Source of the DNA: Pseudomonas frederiksbergensis
Lineage (GTDB): Bacteria; Pseudomonadota; Gammaproteobacteria; Pseudomonadales; Pseudomonadaceae
Length of the DNA: 64,000 nt
Reading direction: 5' to 3'
Assembly: GCF_035751725.1 (NCBI RefSeq)
Contig: NZ_CP142104.1
Location: forward strand, 3,472,001 to 3,536,000
The notes beneath the pieces were generated by a model that saw only the letters and a list, made by a program, of their open reading frames with translations, had not been told where the DNA came from and ran no database searches. This document shows positions 1-9,236 of this stretch, piece by piece. Numbering within the stretch: position 1 is the stretch's first letter; every line of letters begins with the position of its first letter. The translations under genes were made by a program, and so were the position numbers.

Positions 1-1
1 C

Positions 2-856
2 AACCTCGTGAACGGCAGCGGTCATTTGGTTGGCGCGGCGATGGCCGCACATTCTGATGTCGACATGATTTCGATTACCGGCTCAAACCGCGCAGGCGCA
101 CTGGTGGCACAGGCGGCCGCCCCGACGGCGAAGCGGATCGGGCAGGAACTGGGCGGCAAATCCCCGAACATTCTGCTGCCCGATGCCGACTTTGAAAAAG
201 CCGTCCCACTGGGCGTCATGGCGGCGTTTCGCAATGTCGGGCAATCGTGCAGCGCCCCCACTCGAATGATCGTGCCCAAGGCCCGGCTGGCGGAGGTCGA
301 AGCGCTGGCGGCCGCCACCGCCAATGCAATCATCGTTGGCGATCCGCAATCACCGGAAACGGTACTCGGCCCTATCGCCAATGAGGCCCAGTTCAATCGC
401 GTGCAAGCCATGATCGAGGCCGGCCTGCATGAGGGGGCCAAACTGCTGTGCGGCGGACTGGGACGTGTGCCGTGTTTTGATAAGGGCTTCTACACCCGTC
501 CGACGATTTTTTCCGAAGTGGATAACGCTATGCGGATCGCCCAGGAAGAAATTTTCGGACCGGTGCTGTGTATCATCGCCTACGCAACCATCGATGAGGC
601 GGTCGCTATCGCGAACGATACGATCTATGGCCTCGGCGCTCATGTTCAATCACAGGACCTTGATCTAGCGCGCACCGTGGCTTCTCGTATCCGCGCAGGG
701 CAAGTGCTCCTGAACTACCCAGCGTGGAATCCCATGGCACCCTTCGGTGGCTACAAGCACTCGGGTAATGGCCGTGAGTACGGCGTCTTCGGCCTCGAGG
801 AATATTTGGAGACCAAGGCGATCGTTGGGTTTGGCGCACCTGACCTAGATCGATAG
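2..856 (+). CDS. Aldehyde dehydrogenase family protein, C-terminal part (5' end outside window)
   Basis: NAD(P)-dependent oxidation of an aldehyde to the acid. The reading frame is open from base 2, so the true start lies upstream; about 284 residues remain, roughly the last 60% of a normal 480-residue protein. Visible are the general-base glutamate in QELGGKSPN, the nucleophilic cysteine in VGQSCSAP about 34 residues later, the EEIFGPV motif and the C-terminal PFGGYKHSGNGRE segment. It is transcribed toward a decayed tRNA-synthetase remnant and an Lrp-type regulator on the other strand, so its partners must be upstream of the window. The substrate cannot be told from the sequence. Confidence 0.93.
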   Translation, partial: NLVNGSGHLVGAAMAAHSDVDMISITGSNRAGALVAQAAAPTAKRIGQELGGKSPNILLPDADFEKAVPLGVMAAFRNVGQSCSAPTRMIVPKARLAEVEALAAATANAIIVGDPQSPETVLGPIANEAQFNRVQAMIEAGLHEGAKLLCGGLGRVPCFDKGFYTRPTIFSEVDNAMRIAQEEIFGPVLCIIAYATIDEAVAIANDTIYGLGAHVQSQDLDLARTVASRIRAGQVLLNYPAWNPMAPFGGYKHSGNGREYGVFGLEEYLETKAIVGFGAPDLDR

Positions 857-869
857 ATTGATAAAGGGC

Positions 870-1197
870 TCGCCGGCCAGCACGGCGACTTGCTGCGGGG
901 CCAGCCACAGCGGGAACAGGCTGCTGTACTGCTCAATCAGGATCCCGGTATCAGCTCGGCCTTGTAGTGTTCGCCTTGGGCTTCGAAATGGATGATGGCA
1001 GCGTCGCGCGACAGTTCGCGGCGGCTGACCGGTGGACCGGCGCTGGCCAGTTCCTGCATGCGGGCCTGAATGTCTATCTGCTTTGGAATCGCGAACAAAA
1101 GATGACGCGCGCCGAGTCGGTCTTTCTGGAGCGTTTCGAGCAGATGCTTATGACGACGGACGTGGCGGGAAGGTTTTAGGGCCTTCATCCAGCGCAA
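870..1197 (-). pseudogene. Decayed threonyl-tRNA synthetase remnant
   Basis: Read on the minus strand, bases 940-1100 encode a stretch matching the ThrRS editing-domain edge (ARMQELASAGPPVSRRELSR, then FEAQGEHYKAELI). Directly after it, in another frame (bases 870-945), comes GILIEQYSSLFPLWLAPQQV, which matches the ThrRS catalytic/anticodon-domain junction (E. coli GILTEEFAGFFPTWLAPVQV). The roughly 340 residues between them in a normal ThrRS, the whole catalytic core, are missing and the join is frameshifted. Upstream, GARHLLFAIPKQI resembles the HLLxHAIKQL helix, with a further deletion before ARMQ. An 86-residue ORF (937-1197) survives but cannot be a working enzyme. It is probably a relic of a second, accessory ThrRS. 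Confidence 0.7.
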
Positions 1198-1209
1198 AAA
1201 GTCTAACGT

Positions 1210-1710
1210 TCAATCCTTGCTCAATTTGGGTATGGCAATACGGCTACCTGCTTTGATTTCGCGCAAAGCCAGACTTGACTGAATAGACGCGATACCGACC
1301 TGGCGCCTCAGCACTTGCTCGATAAAATCGCTATAGCTATCAAGATCCTCTGCCAGCACTTGAAGCACATAGTCGGCGTCGCCGGTGATCTTGTGGCAGG
1401 CCAATACCTGTGGCAATTGCGCAATCACTGCCTCGAAGGCGTCCGGAGCGTGATCGGCATGGGTAGAAAAGCGAATGTGCACGAATGCCATGATATCCAG
1501 CCCCAGCATTCTTCGATCAAGTGTCGCCTGATAACCCTTGATCACCCCCGCCTCTTCCATTCTCTTGCGCCTTCGCCAGCAAGGCGTGAGGCTCAACGAA
1601 AGCCGCTCACTGAGTTCGGCGTTGGAAATGCTCGCATCGTCCTGCAATAACTCAAGAATGGCCAGATCGGTCTCGTCGAGACTGATACGTCTGGATATAT
1701 TTTTCTTCAT
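1210..1710 (-). CDS. Lrp/AsnC family transcriptional regulator
   Basis: A 166-residue protein of the usual Lrp size. An N-terminal winged helix-turn-helix (about residues 10-60, with LDETDLAILELLQDDA and the recognition region LSLSLTPCWRRRKRMEEAG) is followed by the RAM/AsnC ligand domain (about 70-155; the signature HKITGDADYVLQV is seen). Members bind amino acids and act as octamers or dimers on nearby promoters. It is divergent from the amidohydrolase/ornithine cyclodeaminase/permease operon starting at 1821, about 110 bp away, so control of that operon is the likely role. AGGA lies 8 bases before the ATG. Confidence 0.93.
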   Translation of the reverse strand: MKKNISRRISLDETDLAILELLQDDASISNAELSERLSLSLTPCWRRRKRMEEAGVIKGYQATLDRRMLGLDIMAFVHIRFSTHADHAPDAFEAVIAQLPQVLACHKITGDADYVLQVLAEDLDSYSDFIEQVLRRQVGIASIQSSLALREIKAGSRIAIPKLSKD

Positions 1711-1820
1711 TTCGCCATTCCTGAGTTAAATCGTCCGATAAATATAGAGATACACGCAAACAAAGCAAAGAAATCGCGTCCTGACCAGAACAGAATATTT
1801 GCACTGGCTCACATTAACGG

Positions 1821-2864
1821 ATGCGCAGAATGTTTACAGTTTTCAGTGATTCCCACCGTCTGCACCATGGCACCGAGTTGAAGGATGGCGTACTCAAGCC
1901 GTCATTCGAGCAGCCCAGTCGGGCCGACACCGTTCACAACCGCGTCAAGCAAGTAGGCCTTGGCCAGATAGTCGAACCGCGCGTGTTTGACCGCTCGTGC
2001 TATGTCAATGCGCACAGCGAGCGCTACGTGAGCTTCCTGGAAAGCGCCTGGTCAGAATGGTGCGCAACAGGACGCACTCATGATGCCTTGCCACTGGTAT
2101 GGCCTGTACGCGATTTGGCCAACGAACAGGTGCCAACGTTTATTGACGGCAAACTCGGCTTCTATGCAATGGATGCCGGTTCACCCATCACCGCCACCAC
2201 CTGGCAGGCGGTCAAGACCAGTGCCGATATCGCCCTGACAGGCCTGGCACTTATCGATGAAGGCCACGACAGTGCCTTTGCCCTTTGCCGTCCGCCGGGC
2301 CATCACGCGGCGCGGGAATACATGGGCGGTTACTGCTATCTCAACAATGCGGCCATTGCCGCACAGCAGGCGATCACCCAGGGCGCCAAACGTGTCGCGG
2401 TACTCGACGTCGATTTTCATCACGGCAACGGCACCCAGAACATTTTTTACCAGCGCAATGACGTCATGTTCGTCTCGCTGCACGGCGAGCCGGCCGTGTC
2501 CTATCCCTACTATTCGGGGTTCAGCGGTGAAGTCGGCGCCGGCCATGGCGAAGGGTTCAACCTCAACTACCCGTTACCGAAAAACACCGCGTGGGAAACC
2601 TACCGCGACGCCCTGCTTCATGCCTGCAGGAAACTTCAGCAATTCGCGCCAGAAGTATTAGTGATCTCACTGGGCGTCGACACGTTCAAGGACGACCCGA
2701 TCAGCCACTTCCTGCTGGAAAGCGAGGATTTCATCGGGATCGGCGAGCTGATAGCGAGTGTTGGCTGCCCCACCCTCTTCGTGATGGAAGGCGGCTACAT
2801 GGTTGATGAAATCGGAATCAATGCGGTGAACGTACTGCATGGCTTCGAAAGCAAACGCGCCTGA
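1821..2864 (+). CDS. Histone-deacetylase-superfamily amidohydrolase (acetylpolyamine amidohydrolase-like)
   Basis: A zinc-dependent deacylase of the arginase/deacetylase fold, 347 residues, the size of bacterial acetylpolyamine amidohydrolases. The active-site His pair is in RPPGHHA (161-162). Zinc ligands are Asp198 and His200 in LDVDFHHGNGTQ and Asp287 in GVDTFKDDP, and the catalytic Tyr326 is in EGGYMVDE, so all key residues are kept. An alternative ATG at 1830 gives MFTVFSDSHRLHHG, which fits the family N-terminus better. It heads an operon with ornithine cyclodeaminase and an amino acid permease, which suggests release of an amino acid or diamine from an N-acetyl compound. The exact substrate is inferred. 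Confidence 0.92.
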   Translation: MRRMFTVFSDSHRLHHGTELKDGVLKPSFEQPSRADTVHNRVKQVGLGQIVEPRVFDRSCYVNAHSERYVSFLESAWSEWCATGRTHDALPLVWPVRDLANEQVPTFIDGKLGFYAMDAGSPITATTWQAVKTSADIALTGLALIDEGHDSAFALCRPPGHHAAREYMGGYCYLNNAAIAAQQAITQGAKRVAVLDVDFHHGNGTQNIFYQRNDVMFVSLHGEPAVSYPYYSGFSGEVGAGHGEGFNLNYPLPKNTAWETYRDALLHACRKLQQFAPEVLVISLGVDTFKDDPISHFLLESEDFIGIGELIASVGCPTLFVMEGGYMVDEIGINAVNVLHGFESKRA

Positions 2865-2912
2865 ACACCTCAGCTCTATAACGTTTAACTGGATGGATTG
2901 GAGAATAAAAAA

Positions 2913-3965
2913 ATGACGCTCTTCCTAGATGTCGATGATGCCGCATGCCTGTTCGCCAAGGTCGGCATCCGCCGGGCAATCCGTGAGATGGCCACCTACA
3001 TCGAAGCAGACTATTTACGCTGGGCGCAGTTTGACAAGTCGCCGCGCACGGCAAATCACTCCCCGGACGGTGTGATCGAGTTGATGCCGACCGATGATGG
3101 CGAGCAGTATTCCTTCAAGTACGTGAACGGCCATCCGGACAATGGTCAGCAGAACCTGCTGACGGTGATGGCATTCGGTCTGCTGGCCGATGTCCGCAGT
3201 GGCTATCCAACTTTGCTTAGCGAGCTGACACTGACCACCGCCGTTCGCACAGCGGCAACCTCGGCATTGGTGGCGCGTGCGCTTGCCCGTCCAGGGGCCA
3301 CCTCGATGGCTCTGATTGGCAACGGCGCTCAGAGCGAGTTTCAGGCGCTTGCCTTCCATGAAATGCTGGGCATCAACGAAATCCGCATCTTCGATATCGA
3401 TCGCGATGCCTCGCTCAAGCTGCTGCGCAACCTGGCGGCTTTCCCGACTATAAAGGTGATTCACGCCAACTCCGTACACGAAGCGGTCAAGGGCGCGCAC
3501 ATTGTCACCACCGTTACGGCCGACAAGGCCTACGCAACGATCCTGACGCCCGAGATGATCGAGCCCGGCATGCATATCAATGCCGTCGGCGGCGACTGTC
3601 CGGGCAAGACCGAACTACACGCCGACATCCTGCGCAACGCCCGGGTCATCGTGGAGTTTGAACCACAAACACGGATTGAAGGTGACATCCAGCAACTGGA
3701 GGCTGACTCGCCCGTCGTCGAGTTTTTCCGGATTGTGCAAGGCGACGTCCAGGGACGCGAGAGCGATGAACAGGTGACGGTGTTCGATTCCGTGGGCTTT
3801 GCCCTGGAGGATTTCTCGTCGCTTCGCTACCTGCAGGCGATGGCGCAAGAACACCAGGTCGGCCGGCACATCCACCTGGTGCCAACGCCTGAAAATATAA
3901 AAAACCTGTTCCAGATGCTTGATCAGCAACCGACCAAAGCCGCCCATCTGCGCACGGCCAGTTGA
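2913..3965 (+). CDS. ocd: Ornithine cyclodeaminase
   Basis: NAD-dependent conversion of L-ornithine to L-proline and ammonia in the cytoplasm. From the ATG at 2913 (GGAG 9 bases upstream; an in-frame TTG at 2898 is less likely) it has 350 residues, the exact length of the P. putida enzyme. It shares long motifs with that enzyme, such as VIELMP, FKYVNGHP and LIGNGAQSEFQALAF. The catalytic Asp in VGGDCPGKTE falls at residue 228, the same number as in P. putida OCD. The Rossmann part is central (about 130-230). It lies between the deacetylase-like amidohydrolase and a CycA-like permease, consistent with ornithine or acetylornithine use. Confidence 0.92.
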   Translation: MTLFLDVDDAACLFAKVGIRRAIREMATYIEADYLRWAQFDKSPRTANHSPDGVIELMPTDDGEQYSFKYVNGHPDNGQQNLLTVMAFGLLADVRSGYPTLLSELTLTTAVRTAATSALVARALARPGATSMALIGNGAQSEFQALAFHEMLGINEIRIFDIDRDASLKLLRNLAAFPTIKVIHANSVHEAVKGAHIVTTVTADKAYATILTPEMIEPGMHINAVGGDCPGKTELHADILRNARVIVEFEPQTRIEGDIQQLEADSPVVEFFRIVQGDVQGRESDEQVTVFDSVGFALEDFSSLRYLQAMAQEHQVGRHIHLVPTPENIKNLFQMLDQQPTKAAHLRTAS

Positions 3966-4111
3966 CCTCGCGGTGACGCCCCAAGGCATATGCAGCGGGC
4001 CGTCACTGTCCAAATAAAACAACACCGTGACCCGCCATTGCATCCTGACTATGGCGCTGGACAACCACTTTTCTGCCAAAACTCAAAAACATAAGATCAA
4101 GAGGTTTTGAA

Positions 4112-5527
4112 ATGAAATCGAATTTATCAGAGCAGGTTGAGCAGCCTGCGCTGCAGCGCACGCTCAGCAATCGTCACATCCAATTAATGGCAATGGGAGG
4201 CGCCATTGGCACGGGTTTGTTCATGGGCTCCGGAAAGATCATCGCCCTCTCCGGCACCTCGATCATCCTCATCTACATGATCATTGGCCTGTTCGTTTAC
4301 TTCGTCATGCGTGCCATGGGCGAAATGCTGCTTTCCAATTTGAATTTCAAGACCTTTGCGGATTTTGCTGGCGCCTACCTGGGGCCTCGCGCCGCATTTT
4401 TCCTCGGCTGGTCGTATTGGCTGAGCTGGAGCGTTGCAGTGATCGGCGATGCCGTCGTCGTCGGAGGGTTTTTCCAGTACTGGTTCCCCCATCTGCCTGC
4501 CTGGATACCGGCCATCGGGATGCTGGCGACACTGTTCGCCCTGAACGTGCTGACGGTAAGGCTTTTCGGTGAAGTCGAATTCTGGTTCGCGATCATCAAG
4601 ATCATCGCCGTCGTGACGCTTATTGGCGTCAGCATCGTGCTGATTGCCAGCTCGTTCGTTTCTCCCAGTGGCGTTACCGCGTCCCTGGGCCATCTGGTCG
4701 ATAAGCAGGCTGCATTCCCTAATGGCCTGCTTGGTTTCTTCGCCGGTTTTCAGATGGCCATATTCTCATTTGCCGGCACTGAGCTGATCGGCACCGCGGC
4801 GGCAGAAACCCGGTCTCCGGAGCGGACCCTACCCAAAGCGATCAACTCGATTCCGCTGCGAATCATCCTGTTCTACGTGTTGGCATTGGGCTGCATTATT
4901 GCCGTGACGTCCTGGCAACAGGTGTCGCCGGTTAAAAGCCCTTTTGTCGAACTTTTCCTCGTCGCAGGCTTTCCCGCAGCAGCCGGCATCGTTAACTTCG
5001 TGGTCCTTACATCCGCCGCTTCATCGGCCAACAGTGGCGTATTCTCATCCAGCCGCATGCTGTTCGGGCTGGCGAACCAGGACAACGCTCCGGGTATTTT
5101 TCGGCGACTGTCGGGCAACAGCGTACCCCTGCTGAGCCTGGCCTTCACGACAGTGTTGATGCTGCTGGGTGTGCTCGTGCTGTTCATCGTTCCGGAAGTC
5201 ATGACGGCATTCACCATCGTTTCCACCGTGTCAGCGATTCTGGTGATCTTCACGTGGTCGACCATCCTCGCGTCCTACATTGCCTATCGCAAAAAGCGTC
5301 CTGAGCTTCACGCAAAATCGGCCTACAAGATGCCCGGCGGCGTGCCAATGGCATGGTTCTCACTGGCGTTCATGGGCTTCGTTCTGTGCCTGCTGGCCTT
5401 GAGGCCTGACACCCGCGTTGCCTTGATGGTCATGCCGGGGTGGTTCATATGGCTGGCCATTGCTTATCAGCTGACACGTAGCTGGAAGCCTAAAGCCGCG
5501 GTTGAATCGGCAAGTCAGTTCGGTTGA
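4112..5527 (+). CDS. Amino acid permease, APC superfamily (CycA-like)
   Basis: A proton-coupled amino acid importer in the inner membrane, 471 residues with about 12 hydrophobic segments. The N-terminal motif NRHIQLMAMGGAIGTGLFMG and the following MRAMGEMLLSNL are close to those of the D-serine/D-alanine/glycine permease CycA; other members of this subgroup carry GABA or aromatic amino acids. AGAGG precedes the ATG. It is the third gene after the amidohydrolase and ornithine cyclodeaminase, with a 146-base gap, and probably imports their substrate or a related amino acid. A long stem-loop follows it. Confidence 0.92.
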   Translation: MKSNLSEQVEQPALQRTLSNRHIQLMAMGGAIGTGLFMGSGKIIALSGTSIILIYMIIGLFVYFVMRAMGEMLLSNLNFKTFADFAGAYLGPRAAFFLGWSYWLSWSVAVIGDAVVVGGFFQYWFPHLPAWIPAIGMLATLFALNVLTVRLFGEVEFWFAIIKIIAVVTLIGVSIVLIASSFVSPSGVTASLGHLVDKQAAFPNGLLGFFAGFQMAIFSFAGTELIGTAAAETRSPERTLPKAINSIPLRIILFYVLALGCIIAVTSWQQVSPVKSPFVELFLVAGFPAAAGIVNFVVLTSAASSANSGVFSSSRMLFGLANQDNAPGIFRRLSGNSVPLLSLAFTTVLMLLGVLVLFIVPEVMTAFTIVSTVSAILVIFTWSTILASYIAYRKKRPELHAKSAYKMPGGVPMAWFSLAFMGFVLCLLALRPDTRVALMVMPGWFIWLAIAYQLTRSWKPKAAVESASQFG

Positions 5528-5607
5528 GCTACCCTAACGAGGCCTCTGCGCCAATCCTGGGCAGCACCCGCTGACCTGGCAATGCAGCTAAAGCCTGCTG
5601 CTCGCCG

Positions 5608-5651
5608 TTGCGGTGTGTCGGTCAATAGATAGACTGACCGACACGCCGCAA
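5608..5651. terminator. Bidirectional stem-loop terminator between convergent genes
   Basis: A 17-base stem (5608-5624 pairing with 5635-5651, one G-T pair) with a 10-base loop, in the gap between the permease and the convergent MFS gene. There is no clear U-run on the plus side. Confidence 0.6.
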
Positions 5652-5699
5652 TAATCAGTGAATGGATCGGGGGAGCACGAATTAATTTTATCTTGAAGA

Positions 5700-7031
5700 T
5701 TAACTTTTATCGCGAGTTCTGAGACTTTCAGGCAAGCCCCAAATCAGAAGTGCTGCGGCGATCAGGCTTGTCGCCCCGATGATGTAAAGAGCCGGCGTTG
5801 TGCTGCCGGTAAAGTCTTTTATGTACCCAACCATCACGGGACTGACGATGCCGCCCATTTGACCAACCGTGTTGATTAACGCTATGCCGCCAGCTGCCCC
5901 GGCCCCGGCGCCCGCAAGCAACTTCGGCGGCAGGGCCCAGAACGCCGGAATCGAGGCGATGATACCGGTGCCCATCAGCGCCAGTGACACGATCAGAAAC
6001 ACCGTGTGATTGGCGAATATCCCGGCACTGACGAACCCGATTGCACCCACAACTATCAAACCGCAGACAAACTTACGTCGCTCGCCTGTTGCATCCGACA
6101 AACGGCCAATCACCAGCATGCTGATCGCACCGCATACGTAGGGTACGGCGGTCAACAGACCGATAATAGTCGGGCTTTCAGTCCCTGCACTTCGGATCAG
6201 CTGTGGAGCCCAGAAGTTAAGCCCATAGGACGCCACTTGAATAAGGAAATAAATGAACGCCAGCATTGCGAAGCCTGGCAACTTCAGGGCTGCCAGCAAA
6301 GAACCATGTTTCTGATTAGGCTCATGGCTTGCAATACGAGAGGCCAGGTAGGTTTGTTCATCTGCGCTTAGCCAATGGGCATCGGCAATGCGATCTTTTA
6401 GCGTGAAAAAAACCACCAGACCTAGACCTACGCAGGGAATGCCCCCCAGCAGGAATAGCCAATGCCAGCCACGCACGTCGAATAAACCGTCCATATGCCC
6501 CAGAACCAGACCGGACACGGGCGCGCCTATCAACCCAGCGAACGCAGAGGCCAGGAACAACGTTGAGGTAATACGACCGCGATAGTTTTGCGGAAACCAT
6601 AACGTTAAGTAGTAGAGCACACCCGGTGCGAAGCCCGCTTCCATGGCGCCGATAAGAAATCGAAGGACATAGAACTGCCATTCGGTCGTCACGAAAATCA
6701 TCAACGCCGTTGCTACACCCCAGGACATCATGATGCGTGCAATCCAGCGACGTGCGCCCACCTTGTAAAGCATCATGTTGCTGGGGACTTCGAACAACAC
6801 ATAACCGACGACAAACAGCCCCGCGCCTAGTCCATATGCAGTGTTACTTAAGCCAAGATCAGTCTGTAACTGAAACTTCGCGAAACTTATATTTATTCGG
6901 TCAAAGAACGCGAACAAATAACAGACCATAATCAATGGCATGAGACGCCACGCCACTTTTGAAATCAGCTTTTTCTCATCTATGGATGCAGCAGAGGTGC
7001 CTACATCAGCGGTAGAAACAGAAATGGACAT
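5700..7031 (-). CDS. MFS transporter, anion:cation symporter (ACS) type
   Basis: A secondary importer of organic anions, 443 residues with about 12 membrane segments. It begins with a cytoplasmic leader and WRLMPLIMVCYLFAFFDRIN, then FAKFQLQTDLGLSNTAYGLG, the pattern of the ACS family (phthalate, tartrate, 4-hydroxyphenylacetate and dicarboxylate carriers). The ATG has GGAG 8 bases upstream. It lies 90 bases downstream of an HMG-CoA-lyase-like gene and a CoA-transferase gene on the same strand and most likely imports the acid they process. Confidence 0.9.
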   Translation of the reverse strand: MSISVSTADVGTSAASIDEKKLISKVAWRLMPLIMVCYLFAFFDRINISFAKFQLQTDLGLSNTAYGLGAGLFVVGYVLFEVPSNMMLYKVGARRWIARIMMSWGVATALMIFVTTEWQFYVLRFLIGAMEAGFAPGVLYYLTLWFPQNYRGRITSTLFLASAFAGLIGAPVSGLVLGHMDGLFDVRGWHWLFLLGGIPCVGLGLVVFFTLKDRIADAHWLSADEQTYLASRIASHEPNQKHGSLLAALKLPGFAMLAFIYFLIQVASYGLNFWAPQLIRSAGTESPTIIGLLTAVPYVCGAISMLVIGRLSDATGERRKFVCGLIVVGAIGFVSAGIFANHTVFLIVSLALMGTGIIASIPAFWALPPKLLAGAGAGAAGGIALINTVGQMGGIVSPVMVGYIKDFTGSTTPALYIIGATSLIAAALLIWGLPESLRTRDKS

Positions 7032-7119
7032 GGTACTTTCTCCAGGCGAGCTCCCTTTAAGGGGCTACTTTGTTTTTGTTGTCTGGTTGACGGCACTGGC
7101 CGTCTTATAAAAATCAGAT

Positions 7120-8049
7120 TCAGTGACGGGGTAGCGGATGCAGGTCACAGTTGCGTCCTGCCTTCACCACTTGTCCAGGCAGGTCATGCCCCAGCAATGA
7201 CGGCAAGGTGCGCGATAGCGTCAGCAACTTCTGGAGGTCGATGCCTGTCGTAATACCCATTTCATCGCAGAGATTCACCAAGTCTTCGGTGCATATGTTC
7301 CCGGACGCGCCCGGCGCAAAAGGACATCCACCCAGCCCACCCAGCGAAGCGTCAAAACGACGAGCGCCAGCTTCATAAGCAGCCAATACGTTGCTCAGTC
7401 CCAAGCCACGGGTGTTATGAAAGTGAAGGGTTATCGCGGATGCTGGCAATCGACCTAACAGGCGTTGCACAAGTCGATAAACCTGACGGGGATTTGCCAT
7501 CCCAGTTGTATCTGCCAACGTAATGCCCTGTACTCCGAGTTCCAGATAGGCTTCCACCAACCGCATGACGACGTCCTCGTCAATGTGGCCTTCGAACGGG
7601 CAGCCGAACGTTGTCGCGACCGTGCCGTTCAGGCGGACAGTGCTGTCGCGGGCAAGCGACACCACTTCATCAAATGCGGCCAGCGATTGTTCGCGGGTCA
7701 TTCGCATATTCGCCTGGTTATGGCTTTGACTTGCCGACAGCACCAGGTTCAGTTCGTCTGCATTGGCCTGAATAGCGCGCTGAGCGCCTTTCAAATTCGG
7801 TATGAGGGCAACGTAGATAACACCAGCATGACGCTTGATGCCCTGGAACACTTGCTCCCCGTCGCGCAAGGCTGGAATGGCCTTGGGGGAGACAAAAGAG
7901 CCCGCTTCGATGCGGCTGAAACCGCACGACGACAGCTCATTGATCAGGTTGATCTTGTCCGCCGTTTCAACCCAGACAGGTTCAATTTGCAGCCCATCGC
8001 GCGGGGAGACTTCCTGGATGATGAGGCGCTGCGAGTAGTCAGTAATCAT
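7120..8049 (-). CDS. Hydroxymethylglutaryl-CoA lyase family protein
   Basis: A TIM-barrel lyase of the HMGL-like family, 309 residues. Such enzymes cleave 3-hydroxyacyl-CoA thioesters, for example HMG-CoA to acetyl-CoA and acetoacetate. Visible are the catalytic Arg/Asp in SPRDGLQIE (R17, D18), metal ligands in TLHFHNTRG (H209, H211) and the loop cysteine in GLGGCPFAPGASGN (C242). The usual GLQNE is GLQIE here, as in several CoA-transferase-linked relatives, so the substrate may differ from HMG-CoA. The start overlaps the CoA-transferase stop by four bases, showing translational coupling. Confidence 0.9.
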   Translation of the reverse strand: MITDYSQRLIIQEVSPRDGLQIEPVWVETADKINLINELSSCGFSRIEAGSFVSPKAIPALRDGEQVFQGIKRHAGVIYVALIPNLKGAQRAIQANADELNLVLSASQSHNQANMRMTREQSLAAFDEVVSLARDSTVRLNGTVATTFGCPFEGHIDEDVVMRLVEAYLELGVQGITLADTTGMANPRQVYRLVQRLLGRLPASAITLHFHNTRGLGLSNVLAAYEAGARRFDASLGGLGGCPFAPGASGNICTEDLVNLCDEMGITTGIDLQKLLTLSRTLPSLLGHDLPGQVVKAGRNCDLHPLPRH

Positions 8050-9236
8050 TGCACCACCCCCCCATCCTTCAAGCGCTGAATCATCTCTTCACTCAGACCT
8101 AGATCGCCCAGCACCGCTTGGGTGTGCTGGCCCAGGCTCGGTCCTTGCCAATTCACATTGCCTGGTGTGTCGGACATTTTAGGAACGATGCCTGGCATCT
8201 TGACGGAGGCTCCACCCGGAAGATCTGCATCTAAAATCATGCCGCGAGCCAGATAGTGTGGGTCGGCAACGATGTCCGCTACAGAGTAGATGCGCCCGGC
8301 AGGCACTTCGGCCTTTTCTAACGTGTCGAGGACGTAATCGATGGGATGCCTGGAGCTCCATTGGCTGATGGCCTCGTCAAGCAGGTTGCACTGGATAGCC
8401 CGACCATCATTGTGCGCAAAAGCAGGATTCTCGCCTAAATCAGACCGGCCAATTGCAGCCATAAGACGTTTGAAAATGGGGTCGCTGTTGCCTGCAATCA
8501 CTACGTACGCACCATCGCAGGTAGGGTAGGTGTTCGATGGCGCGATACCCGGTAGCGCGCCGCCGCTGCGCTCACGGACATGGCCAAGCATGTCGTACTC
8601 CGGCACGAGACTTTCCATGACGTTGAAGACGCTTTCTGCCAGTGATACGTCCACCACTTGCCCCTCACCCTGCCCCGTCTTGACCCGCAGGAGCGACATC
8701 AGTGCGCCGATGACCGCATGCATCGAAGCCAGGGAATCTCCAAGGCTCACGCCGACGCGTGCCGGCGGAATCCCGGGAGTGCCGGTGGTGTACCGAATTC
8801 CGCCCATCGCCTCGCCAATAGCACCAAAACCAGGACGGTCACGATACGGGCCCGATTGGCCATAGCCGGAGATCCGCACCAAGGTCAGCTTGGGGTTCAG
8901 CTCACGCAGGACATCCCAGCCAATGCCTAATTTTTCAAGTGCACCAGGCCGCAGGTTTTCAATCAGAACATCGGCGCTTTGCGCCAGCTGCTTGACGATA
9001 GCGATGCCTTCGGGGGACTTGAGATTCAGTGCCAAAGACTTCTTGTTCCGCGATTGCAGGTACCACCAAAGGGAGGTGCCCTCATGCAACTTTCGCCATT
9101 TTCGAAGGGGATCCCCCTGCCCCAGCGTCTCGATCTTGATAACCTCAGCGCCAAACTCCGCCATGATGCGCGCAGCAAAAGGGGCAGCAATAAGGGTACC
9201 GATTTCAATTACGCGGATACCGCTAAGAGCAGTCAT
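8046..9236 (-). CDS. Family III CoA-transferase (CaiB/BaiF)
   Basis: Moves CoA from a donor thioester to a free carboxylic acid, 396 residues, the standard size for CaiB/BaiF/formyl-CoA transferase enzymes. The N-terminal LSGIRVIEIGTLIAAPFAAR and VIKIE motifs and the catalytic Asp in SLGDSLASMH (about residue 167) are present. AGAGGA precedes the ATG. It is coupled to the HMGL-like lyase and followed by the MFS carrier. The plausible scheme is import, CoA activation, then C-C cleavage of 3-hydroxy-3-methylglutarate, citramalate or a similar branched acid; this scheme is inferred. Confidence 0.92.
   Translation of the reverse strand: MTALSGIRVIEIGTLIAAPFAARIMAEFGAEVIKIETLGQGDPLRKWRKLHEGTSLWWYLQSRNKKSLALNLKSPEGIAIVKQLAQSADVLIENLRPGALEKLGIGWDVLRELNPKLTLVRISGYGQSGPYRDRPGFGAIGEAMGGIRYTTGTPGIPPARVGVSLGDSLASMHAVIGALMSLLRVKTGQGEGQVVDVSLAESVFNVMESLVPEYDMLGHVRERSGGALPGIAPSNTYPTCDGAYVVIAGNSDPIFKRLMAAIGRSDLGENPAFAHNDGRAIQCNLLDEAISQWSSRHPIDYVLDTLEKAEVPAGRIYSVADIVADPHYLARGMILDADLPGGASVKMPGIVPKMSDTPGNVNWQGPSLGQHTQAVLGDLGLSEEMIQRLKDGGVVQ

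Noticed and set aside
940..950. CCGGGATCC as an artificial cloning junction
   Set aside because: Only a nine-base coincidence at a natural deletion point; flanking sequence shows no vector.
937..1197. Treating the 86-codon ORF as an intact hypothetical gene
   Set aside because: It ends exactly where a ThrRS-like block continues in another frame, which marks a broken gene.
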